Shown here piece by piece: positions 6,756 to 12,230 of a stretch of DNA of 12,230 bases. Position 1 is the first letter of the stretch. Each line of letters begins with the position of its first letter. The stretch lies in the NCBI GenBank assembly GCA_023250775.1, contig JAHFAA010000071.1:1-12230 (forward strand), given 5' to 3'. Both the position numbers and the translations under genes were made by a program. Source of the DNA: Bdellovibrionales bacterium. GTDB lineage: Bacteria; Bdellovibrionota; Bacteriovoracia; Bacteriovoracales; Bacteriovoracaceae. The notes under the pieces were generated by a model. The model saw only the letters and a program-made list of their open reading frames with translations, searched no databases and had not been told where the DNA came from.

Positions 6756-7823
6756 GTGCCTTACATTGTTGATGTGCGAACAATATTTCCCCAATATGAA
6801 TATCCTCAAGAGCAAATTTTGCAGCAGCTCAAAAAAATCTGGGAACCTAAGTTTTTTTGCTATGATCGAATCTTAGAAATACAACAAAATGCGGGGGTTG
6901 AGTTTCGCGCGCTCGCTCGACCGATCGAGGAATATGAGCAGATAAACAATTGGGAAGTTCGTCAAAAGATTTGGCGAGACCAGGCCTTGCAACTTGCATC
7001 CAATCTTCTGATAAAGCTCTTTAGCGATTATAACTTAGATCCGTCAGAAATTTCTCTTTTCATAAGCAATTCTACCACAGGTTTTTGTGTACCCTCGTTA
7101 GAGGCAAGGCTTATGAATTGCTTTTCCTTTTCAACATCGATGAAACGTTTGCCGAGCTTTGGATTGGGTTGTGTCGCCGGGGCCGCGCTTTTGAATCGGG
7201 CCGCTGATTATTTGGCCGGCCATCCAGATGATCTGGTTATTATCTTATCGGTGGAACTTTGCTCTCTCGCCATGCGCGCGCAGGAAAGTGAATTGGCCAA
7301 CGTGGTTTCTGCCGCTTTATTCGGCGATGGTGCCGGACTTGTTTTCATGTGCGGCGATCATCATCCTCTCCATCCACGCGCTCATTTTAAACATCTTGGT
7401 GGCCAGTCGGCGTTCTTCAAAGATACTGAGCGGATGATGGGATGGGATATTGCTCAGGATGGTTTTCGCATTGTTTTGAGTTCCGACGTGGCCGCCTTGG
7501 CAGGGCGAGAAGTTTCGCCTTTGCTGAACAATTTACATGATAAATTTTCAGCGGAAGTTGTACCGGATTTTGTTGTTAGTCATCCGGGAGGGCCCAAAGT
7601 TTTGCTGGCCTTAGAGGCCGCTGTTCCTAAGTTGAAATCAACACTGGGGATGAGCTGGGAAAGTTTGCGTCAACATGGCAATGTCAGTTCAGTCTCAATT
7701 TGGAATGTCATGGAACTTTTTAAATCATCTCCTGAATTTCAGGCAAATCGACGCGGTTATTTCTTTGCCTTAGGTCCGGGATTTTGTGCAGAAGGTGGGA
7801 TCTTAGAATGTTGTCCCCGTTAG
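6756..7823 (+). CDS. Type III polyketide synthase (chalcone/stilbene synthase family)
   Basis: The enzyme is a 355-residue homodimeric ketosynthase of the chalcone/stilbene-synthase fold. It extends an acyl-CoA starter with malonyl-CoA and cyclises the product without an acyl carrier protein. The full triad is visible: nucleophile Cys139 in FGLGCVAGA, His276 in VVSHPGGPKVL and Asn309 in HGNVSS. The conserved LFGDGAGLVF and the C-terminal GPGFCAEGGIL are also present. Length is normal for the family. The start is GTG 6756, chosen on AGGAGG spacing; ATG 6741 would add 5 residues. The 3' end overlaps the methyltransferase-like gene by 16 bases. By analogy with bacterial PKS/ICMT pairs such as Bacillus BpsA-BpsB and Streptomyces SrsA-SrsB, a fatty-acyl starter and an alkylpyrone or alkylresorcinol product are likely, but specificity cannot be read from sequence. 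Confidence 0.93.
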   Translation: MPYIVDVRTIFPQYEYPQEQILQQLKKIWEPKFFCYDRILEIQQNAGVEFRALARPIEEYEQINNWEVRQKIWRDQALQLASNLLIKLFSDYNLDPSEISLFISNSTTGFCVPSLEARLMNCFSFSTSMKRLPSFGLGCVAGAALLNRAADYLAGHPDDLVIILSVELCSLAMRAQESELANVVSAALFGDGAGLVFMCGDHHPLHPRAHFKHLGGQSAFFKDTERMMGWDIAQDGFRIVLSSDVAALAGREVSPLLNNLHDKFSAEVVPDFVVSHPGGPKVLLALEAAVPKLKSTLGMSWESLRQHGNVSSVSIWNVMELFKSSPEFQANRRGYFFALGPGFCAEGGILECCPR

Positions 7824-8335
7824 CCTATTCTATTCTGGTAGGAGTGGTCATCATACAACGTGTTGTAGAGCTGTCACTGGCATCATCGCATGCAAGAAAA
7901 CTCATGCAAAAAGGCGCCTACGCGGTAGGCGAGAAAAACTATTTCAAGATGAAACTTCTTCATACCTCATTCTTTTTTGCTCTAGCAGTTGAGGGGCTTT
8001 GGCATTATTCTCCTCCTGGGAAAAACCTTTTTTTTTCCGCCATAGTCTTGTTCCTGCTGGGACAATTTTTACGTCTATCATCAATCGTGATCTTAGGAGA
8101 ACGATGGACGACCAAAGTCTATGTCGTGCCTGAACACTCCCGTATTCGCAATGGTCTGTATTGTTTTTTTCCTCATCCCAATTATCTTGGAGTCGTCTTG
8201 GAGTTATGGGCCCTGCCCATGCTAGGCGGCCTGTGGTGGACTGCGGTGATTTTTTTTCTTGCCAATCTTTATGTCCTTTCGGAACGAGTGAAAATAGAGA
8301 ATGAGGCGCTTCTCTTGTCCGAAACACACTTGTAA
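7808..8335 (+). CDS. Isoprenylcysteine carboxyl methyltransferase-like membrane protein
   Basis: This is a 175-residue integral membrane protein with about four or five hydrophobic helices and the SAM-binding C-terminal half of the ICMT family. Visible motifs are GERWTTKVYVVPEH (97-110), RNGLYCFFPHPNYLGVVLE (114-132, with the conserved HPNY) and RVKIENEAL (160-168). Bacterial members rarely methylate prenyl-cysteine; those next to type III PKS genes (Bacillus BpsB, Streptomyces SrsB) methylate the polyketide hydroxyl group. The same role is inferred here. ATG 7808 is chosen because AAGGTGG lies 9 bases upstream; a longer frame opens at 7784 inside the PKS gene without an RBS. The 16-base overlap implies tight coupling. 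Confidence 0.87.
   Translation: MLSPLAYSILVGVVIIQRVVELSLASSHARKLMQKGAYAVGEKNYFKMKLLHTSFFFALAVEGLWHYSPPGKNLFFSAIVLFLLGQFLRLSSIVILGERWTTKVYVVPEHSRIRNGLYCFFPHPNYLGVVLELWALPMLGGLWWTAVIFFLANLYVLSERVKIENEALLLSETHL
7915..7931. repeat. GC-rich hairpin CGCCTAC-GCG-GTAGGCG inside the methyltransferase-like gene
   Basis: A perfect 7-base stem with a 3-base loop lies in codons 36-42 of the ICMT-like gene. No T run follows, so it is not an intrinsic terminator. It could slow translation, shape the mRNA, or be chance. Confidence 0.45.
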
Positions 8336-8360
8336 AAATCACATTCAAGCTATCAAACTG

Positions 8361-8393
8361 TTTTCATTTCTCATCTCGGTCGATGAATGAAAA
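8361..8393 (+). terminator. Weak AT-rich hairpin after the PKS/methyltransferase operon
   Basis: TTTTCATT and AATGAAAA form the outer stem, CATC and GATG an inner stem with a 3-base bulge and a 6-base loop. It begins about 25 bases after the stop of the ICMT-like gene. The stem is AT-rich and the downstream T run is poor, so termination would be weak. Confidence 0.3.
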
Positions 8394-8451
8394 TATCTTC
8401 TTGCAAATTCAGTTTTGTCTAAATTGCGCGATCTTATAAATCTCAATAGCC

Positions 8452-8463
8452 TACTTGTAAGTA
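8452..8463. repeat. Inverted repeat TACTT-GT-AAGTA upstream of the AhpD-like gene
   Basis: This perfect 5+2+5 inverted repeat lies 10 bases before the AAGGAG of the AhpD-like gene and about 12 bases after a TATAAA (8435-8440) that could serve as a -10 element. The -35 is not convincing. An operator or 5' leader structure is possible. The sequence CTACTTGTA also occurs upstream of the MASE3 kinase at 2154-2162. Confidence 0.35.
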
Positions 8464-8484
8464 AGTTTTTCAAAGGAGAAAAAT

Positions 8485-9405
8485 ATGAAATGGCTTATTG
8501 TAATTTTGAGTTTGAGTATTTGTTCATTAACTTTTGCTATGGAAAAAGGAGCGATGAAGCGTGGTGAGCCAGATGTAAAAATGACCCATCAAGATATTCA
8601 AAAAACCTTCGGACTCTTTCCCACTTTTTTAAAGATGTATCCTGAAAGCGGCCTGCCCGCTCTTTGGCAGGAGTACAAAAGTGTTCAACTCAATCCCGAA
8701 ACTGCTCTTTCTGGCAAGTTAAAGCAGCTTATCGGTATTGGCCTGGCGGCGCAAATTCCATCAAAAGAATGCAACTACATTAGCACTGAGTTTGCCAAAC
8801 TGAATGGCGCTAATGAAGAAGAAGTGAAAGAAGCAGTTGCTATGGCCGCAGCCACAAGACATTGGAGTACTTATCTCAATGGGATTCAATATGACGATGC
8901 TGAATTTCATAAAGACACAAATGCAGCTCTTGCTTACGTGAAAAAAGAAATGGAAAACCCCAACAGGAAATCAGAGGCCGAAAAGGCCATGGTCATCGTT
9001 GGTGCACAGTCGGCCTATCAAGATATTAAAAATACCTTTGGGGCGGTTCCGCAATGGATGATGATGGTTCCGGAAGATTTTATTTCTGGTGCATGGAAAA
9101 TGATGAAGTCAGTGCAGCTTAATTCCCATACCGCTCTTTCTGGGAAAGAAAAAGAATTGATCGGCCTGGCGATCTCGGCCCAGATTCCCTGTAAGTTCTG
9201 TGCCTATTTCCACACCGAGGCCGCAAAGCTAAATGGCGCTACGGATGAAGAAATTCGCGAAACCGTTGTTGTTGCATCCGTCACTCGCCAATGGAGTGCG
9301 ATCGTTCATGGTGGACAGTTAGATGAAAATAAATTTCGCAAGGAAGTTGATCAGATGGTGAAATTTGTGCGTGAAAAAAGTTCCAAGAATATTGGGCAGA
9401 GATAG
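8485..9405 (+). CDS. Periplasmic tandem AhpD/carboxymuconolactone decarboxylase-like protein
   Basis: The 306-residue product starts with a signal peptide (cleavage after about LTFA at 18) and carries two CMD/AhpD-type domains at a 143-residue period. The second domain has the full AhpD set: E224, C236-K-F-C239 and H243, with the spacing E-x11-C-x2-C-x3-H. In the first domain the aligned positions are Q81, S93, C96 and S100, so three of four catalytic residues are lost. AhpD-type proteins reduce partners through the CxxC disulfide; cytoplasmic forms serve peroxiredoxins, and an exported form suggests periplasmic thiol or peroxide chemistry. No AhpC gene is visible nearby. AAGGAG lies 6 bases before the ATG. 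A strong hairpin follows the stop. The reductase role is inferred from the motif. Confidence 0.9.
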   Translation: MKWLIVILSLSICSLTFAMEKGAMKRGEPDVKMTHQDIQKTFGLFPTFLKMYPESGLPALWQEYKSVQLNPETALSGKLKQLIGIGLAAQIPSKECNYISTEFAKLNGANEEEVKEAVAMAAATRHWSTYLNGIQYDDAEFHKDTNAALAYVKKEMENPNRKSEAEKAMVIVGAQSAYQDIKNTFGAVPQWMMMVPEDFISGAWKMMKSVQLNSHTALSGKEKELIGLAISAQIPCKFCAYFHTEAAKLNGATDEEIRETVVVASVTRQWSAIVHGGQLDENKFRKEVDQMVKFVREKSSKNIGQR

Positions 9406-9420
9406 ACCTACAAAATAACT

Positions 9421-9454
9421 GATTTCCGCACCGAGGAGACTTGGTGCGGAAATC
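9421..9454 (+). terminator. Strong 12-base-pair hairpin, probable terminator
   Basis: GATTTCCGCACC and GGTGCGGAAATC form a perfect 12-base stem with a 10-base loop, starting 15 bases after the AhpD-like stop. The downstream T run is short (TCTTTAG), so termination efficiency is uncertain; the stem may instead protect the upstream mRNA end. The next gene begins 30 bases later. Confidence 0.65.
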
Positions 9455-9484
9455 TTTAGAACATCTTTCAGGAGGAGATAAATT

Positions 9485-9886
9485 ATGGATCGACGTTATT
9501 TTTTAACCCAAACTGCTTTTGCGATTATGGCCATTGGCGCAGCTGCCGCGGTTGGCTGCGGTTCGAAGGATTCTAACTCAGGCGCAAACGCAGGTATCAG
9601 TGGCAACCAGCCGGTCAAAGCGGCATGTGCCGTCAATAATCCTGACATCGCGATTACCAGCAACCATGGGCACTCTTTGGTTATCCCAATTGCCGATATC
9701 ATGAGTGAGGTAGCGGGAACCTATACCATGACTGCAGGTATTGACGAGAACGAGGTCGTTCATACCCATACGGTGGATCTCAGCACGTCGGAGATGCAAA
9801 CTTTGAAGGCCAATTTAGTTATACACATCGTTAGTTCTTATGAAGATGAACATTCGCACACTGCGATTATCACTTGTATTGGATAA
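9485..9886 (+). CDS. Tat-type His-rich lipoprotein with three HxH motifs (paralogue A)
   Basis: The 133-residue exported protein has no name I can give. The N-terminus MDRRYFLTQ is a twin-arginine motif, followed by a hydrophobic stretch and a possible lipobox AAVGC (Cys25). After a Gly/Ser/Asn linker comes a conserved NQPVKAAC (Cys48). Three HxH motifs follow: NHGHSL (H61/H63), VHTHTV (H93/H95) and EHSHTA (H123/H125). The protein ends TCIG (Cys131). The same order, spacing and cysteines occur in the protein encoded at 12081-11701. Six ordered histidines suggest metal binding, and Cys48-Cys131 may form a disulfide; Tat export would allow folding with a cofactor first. The RBS AGGAGGAG is strong. 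The gene converges on the matrixin gene with a 7-base gap. Confidence 0.85.
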   Translation: MDRRYFLTQTAFAIMAIGAAAAVGCGSKDSNSGANAGISGNQPVKAACAVNNPDIAITSNHGHSLVIPIADIMSEVAGTYTMTAGIDENEVVHTHTVDLSTSEMQTLKANLVIHIVSSYEDEHSHTAIITCIG

Positions 9887-9893
9887 AGGCCGA

Positions 9894-10730
9894 CTAAAGT
9901 CCTTCGACGTGGTGAACGTGGATTTGCTTTCCATTCGAAAAATGGACACAGTCGCCATTGGCCCTTAGCTCAAAATGCCCTTGAACTATTTCTGAGTCAG
10001 GTGTTTTTGAGGGTGAGGTGATGGCACTCGCTTTAACATTAGACGCATTAGCGACACCATAATTGGTCTGAAGATTTTGAATATCGATCGGAAAAAGTTG
10101 TCGTTCACTTTCATTGCGACGGAGCGCTGGCCACATGATGGATTGATGGGTAGAGAGCTCATGTTGCAGTCCCACAAAATGTCCCATCTCATGCAGTAAG
10201 ACAGAAGGGAGATCAAAAGAAGTGACATCCGTGAGATCAGAAGAAAAGGTATAGTCGCGAAAATTCAAAATAATATCTGCATGTTGAAATTCAATATATT
10301 CCTTTCCATGATCGAATCGACGAACGCCAAAATATTGTGTAATGGCCAAAACACCTTTCCCCAGCTCTGGAAACCAATTTTGTGATTTGTAAATTCCCAT
10401 CTCGTCGTCGTTATAACTTGCCAGTGTCGCCTTCTCACGGTTGGCAACGATAGGGAATGGGAGTGCGAAGAAAGTTTTTCCAGGTAAGGCATTGTTCCAT
10501 TCGAGCGCGTCTTCACTATATCCATTGTCGCCAGATCCATAGTCTAATGCACTGGCGACTTCGGTGGCGATCGTAAGGGATAGACCATTGTTCAAGTTGG
10601 AATCGTGCCAGCGCATGCTCTCGTTTGGCATTGCTGAGTAAGCGGCGGCACTCGTGCTTGCTGTATTAGAACCACCTTTTCCACAGCTAACCAGACCGAG
10701 TACAGAAAGCAGAACTAATGTTTTGAACAT
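9894..10730 (-). CDS. Matrixin-like zinc metalloprotease lipoprotein
   Basis: The 278-residue protein has a lipoprotein signal peptide (LGLVSC, Cys16) and a Ser/Thr/Ala linker. The catalytic site is HEMGHFVGLQHE: zinc ligands H180, H184 and H190 with catalytic E181, the HExxHxxGxxH signature of metzincins. ADIILNF (151-157) resembles the matrixin strand before the active site, and SIMWP (197-201) supplies the Met-turn (M199). About 75 residues follow the Met-turn and end in a His-rich tail (QIHVHHVEGL). No separate pro-domain with a cysteine switch is obvious. It probably sits on the outer or inner membrane facing the periplasm or outside and cleaves proteins there; the substrate is unknown. 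It is transcribed alone, toward the HxH lipoprotein gene. Confidence 0.9.
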   Translation of the reverse strand: MFKTLVLLSVLGLVSCGKGGSNTASTSAAAYSAMPNESMRWHDSNLNNGLSLTIATEVASALDYGSGDNGYSEDALEWNNALPGKTFFALPFPIVANREKATLASYNDDEMGIYKSQNWFPELGKGVLAITQYFGVRRFDHGKEYIEFQHADIILNFRDYTFSSDLTDVTSFDLPSVLLHEMGHFVGLQHELSTHQSIMWPALRRNESERQLFPIDIQNLQTNYGVANASNVKASAITSPSKTPDSEIVQGHFELRANGDCVHFSNGKQIHVHHVEGL

Positions 10731-10892
10731 ATTTAACCCACGCTTGTTGGTAAGAATCTCGAAAAATTTAGTTATGTAATTTTCCTTCGCGGCAGGACTT
10801 CAATTTATCACAATTCTCACATGAGAGATTTAGTTTAAAATGTGGGTTTTCTGGATATTCAGAGCACAGTGAATCAAGAGTTCAGCTGTCAA
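10731..10892. other. 162-base AT-rich intergenic region with putative matrixin promoter
   Basis: This gap lies between the end of the hydrolase gene and the start of the matrixin gene, both on the minus strand. It contains an inverted repeat TCTCA-CA-TGAGA (about 10816-10827) and AT-rich stretches that could supply a promoter for the matrixin. No clean -35/-10 pair, RNA gene or terminator with a T run was found. Confidence 0.4.
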
Positions 10893-11675
10893 TCACTCTA
10901 AAAATTTCATGAACTCTTCCCAAGAAGCTTTGTCGGCCTTTTCGTTATAGGCGATTGGTAATTTGTAACGCTTGCCAAGTTCGGTGGCCTCAGGATTTGT
11001 GAAAGCATGAAGCGCGCCCTTATAGCTATGAAAAATAAGTTGAGTATGCGCCTTCGCCATTTCTACCTTAAAGGCCTTAATGTCTCTGGCAGGAACAGTT
11101 GGATCTGCTGCACCATTGAGCACCAAAATTTTAATCGCCGTATTTGGTTTCATTTGCAGCTTAGACGAAAGATTACCATGGAAGCTTGCTACACCTTTGA
11201 GTTCCACTCCACTTCTGGCCCAATTTAAAACTTGAGAACCGCCAAAACAATATCCGACGGCATAAAATTTAGAAGCATCCAGGCGCGTGTCCTGGCGAGC
11301 GAGTTCCAGGTAACGGTTCAATCTTTGGACGCCGAGGTTGGGATCGGAATAAAAAGGGCCGACCAGGGCCTTGGCCGCATCGGGCGTCGAGGCCACCTCA
11401 CTATTTCCAAAAAGATCAACAACCAATGCGGCATAACCGGCCTTGGCCAACATTTGCGCTCTCTTTTGAACATAAGGTGTTTTGCCCCACCACTCGTGAA
11501 CAATGATGATCAAGGGAAGCTTGCCTTCATTTTTTTCAGGGAGCACCAAATCCGCCGTGAAAACTCGAGTGCCTTCGGCGAAGGTAAATGATGACGCTCT
11601 ATTTTCTTCGGTTGTTACCTTGGCCGAATGATGAGCGCAGCTGATAAGGAGCAAGCAGATAAATAACAATTTCAT
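10893..11675 (-). CDS. Dienelactone hydrolase-family lipoprotein
   Basis: The 260-residue alpha/beta-hydrolase has a lipoprotein signal peptide (LLISC, Cys13), so it works outside the cytoplasm, unlike the classic cytoplasmic enzyme. The triad is complete: nucleophile Cys143 in GYCFGGSQ, Asp191 in NGAADPTVPARD and His223 in GALHAFTNP. The oxyanion-hole region is IIIVHEWWG (56-64). The family hydrolyses dienelactones and other esters; the substrate here is unknown. ATG 11675 is chosen because AGGAGA lies 4 bases upstream and a lipobox follows at the right distance. An ATG at 11708 would add 11 residues before the signal peptide and overlap the previous gene. It follows the HxH paralogue B after 25 bases in the same direction, so both are likely cotranscribed. 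Confidence 0.92.
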   Translation of the reverse strand: MKLLFICLLLISCAHHSAKVTTEENRASSFTFAEGTRVFTADLVLPEKNEGKLPLIIIVHEWWGKTPYVQKRAQMLAKAGYAALVVDLFGNSEVASTPDAAKALVGPFYSDPNLGVQRLNRYLELARQDTRLDASKFYAVGYCFGGSQVLNWARSGVELKGVASFHGNLSSKLQMKPNTAIKILVLNGAADPTVPARDIKAFKVEMAKAHTQLIFHSYKGALHAFTNPEATELGKRYKLPIAYNEKADKASWEEFMKFLE

Positions 11676-11700
11676 AATTCTCTCCTGAAAAGTACGGCGA

Positions 11701-12081
11701 TTAGCCAACGCACGTTAACGACACAGAATGCGAATGGCCCTCATTAAAAGAAGTATTGAGGGTCATAGAGTAATTGGTCTTTAAAGTATGCATATCCGAC
11801 GCTCCCACAGTCAAGGTGTGCGAATGGGGAGAACCAGTATAAGTCGCGTCGCTGATAGAAGTCGTATAGACATTACCTATCCCATTCATAACGTCACTGA
11901 TGGGAACAAACAGTGTATGCCCGTGGTTGGCGACAATAAAAATGAAAGGATCTTTCGTGGAACACGCACCCATGACCGGTTGGTTGCCACCAATAGGTAC
12001 AGATCCACCACCTGTGTTTGCACCACAGGCAACGGCCATGATGGCCAAGACAAATTGTGTCAGAAAATGACGCCGCTTCAT
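11701..12081 (-). CDS. Tat-type His-rich lipoprotein with three HxH motifs (paralogue B)
   Basis: The 126-residue protein is a paralogue of the one at 9485-9886. MKRRHFLTQ is a twin-arginine motif and MAVAC (Cys19) a lipobox. After a Gly-rich linker, GGNQPVMGAC (Cys40) is followed by NHGHTL (H53/H55), PHSHTL (H86/H88), MHTLKTN (H98), GHSHSV (H116/H118) and the end TCVG (Cys124). The body between the motifs is rich in Thr and Ser and probably all beta. Function is unknown; metal binding by the HxH triplet is inferred. ATG 12081 is supported by AAAGGAG 8 bases upstream; the frame opens at 12156, but that start would lie before the signal peptide and inside the preceding gene. It lies between an unidentified upstream gene and the hydrolase lipoprotein gene. 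Confidence 0.85.
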   Translation of the reverse strand: MKRRHFLTQFVLAIMAVACGANTGGGSVPIGGNQPVMGACSTKDPFIFIVANHGHTLFVPISDVMNGIGNVYTTSISDATYTGSPHSHTLTVGASDMHTLKTNYSMTLNTSFNEGHSHSVSLTCVG

Positions 12082-12097
12082 GGCGAGCTCTCCTTTA

Positions 12098-12229
12098 CTA
12101 ATTGAAAATGAAATTGAAAAAGTTTCCCTTTGCCCAGCTGCCAAATTGATGAGCATTCATCACCGTGCTGCTCGGATGAAGCATGACTCCCAATTCCATG
12201 GTGACAGGACTGCCGCGCAACGATCCTGA
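12098..12229 (-). CDS. C-terminal end of an unidentified protein (5' end outside window)
   Basis: An open frame enters from the right edge and stops with TAG at 12100-12098, 16 bases before the ATG of the HxH lipoprotein gene. The visible 43 residues include ELGVMLHPSSTVMNAHQFG and end in an aromatic stretch (GNFFNFIFN). Gene spacing and the absence of stops favour this frame. One other frame is also open to the edge (stop overlapping the ATG at 12081), so the call is not certain. No family was recognised. Confidence 0.45.
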   Translation of the reverse strand, partial: SGSLRGSPVTMELGVMLHPSSTVMNAHQFGSWAKGNFFNFIFN

Positions 12230-12230
12230 A

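Noticed and set aside
7944..8348. Minus-strand 134-codon frame opposite the ICMT-like gene
   Set aside because: It has no domain signal and no RBS, and the plus strand carries clear HPNY and RVKIENEAL methyltransferase motifs.
11232..11591. Plus-strand 119-codon frame opposite the dienelactone hydrolase gene
   Set aside because: The minus-strand frame has the full Cys-Asp-His triad and a lipobox; the plus frame shows no recognisable feature.
9485..12081. The two HxH lipoprotein genes as ends of a mobile element
   Set aside because: No transposase, integrase, target duplication or terminal inverted repeat is visible; similarity appears limited to the coding sequence.
11788..12105. Plus-strand 105-codon frame over the HxH-B gene
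   Set aside because: The minus-strand protein is supported by a paralogue with matching motifs in this window; the plus frame is a shadow.

Overview
The window looks like chromosomal DNA of a Gram-negative, probably predatory-lineage or related delta-type bacterium (Bdellovibrionota-like). This is an inference. The evidence is moderate GC, many signal-peptide and lipobox proteins, an outer-membrane MipA/OmpV protein, a MASE3/PAS kinase, a lipoprotein matrixin and an NhaR-like LysR regulator. No rRNA, tRNA, IS element, CRISPR array or phage structural gene is visible. Genes are densely packed and no gap exceeds about 200 bases.

Region 1 (1-5835) is regulatory. On the minus strand a Crp/Fnr-type regulator (3825-3103) is followed 12 bases later by an NhaR-like LysR regulator (3090-2194). 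An 87-base gap then leads to a large membrane histidine kinase (MASE3-like sensor, three PAS domains, start of the DHp domain) that runs off the left edge. Facing away from the Crp/Fnr gene is a two-gene operon for a soluble HisKA_3 kinase and a NarL/LuxR response regulator, which overlap by 4 bases. The 191-base divergent region between them holds two back-to-back sigma-70-like promoters and several inverted repeats overlapping promoter elements. A stand-alone receiver protein (5835-5443) converges on the NarL regulator, and the two stop ends overlap by 4 bases.

Region 2 (5874-8335) holds an outer-membrane MipA/OmpV-family protein, then a type III polyketide synthase and an isoprenylcysteine-methyltransferase-like membrane protein that overlap by 16 bases. 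The last two match the known bacterial arrangement in which a type III PKS makes an alkylpyrone or alkylresorcinol lipid and its partner O-methylates it.

Region 3 (8485-12230) is a run of exported proteins. It contains a periplasmic tandem AhpD/CMD-like protein with one active and one degenerate half, a Tat-type lipoprotein with three His-x-His motifs, a convergent matrixin-like zinc protease lipoprotein, a dienelactone-hydrolase-family lipoprotein, a second paralogue of the triple-HxH lipoprotein, and the tail of an unidentified gene. The two HxH paralogues, with their conserved cysteine pair and six ordered histidines, are the least explained part of the window. No experimental role can be read from sequence alone, but a periplasmic metal, redox or lipid-envelope function is a reasonable hypothesis.
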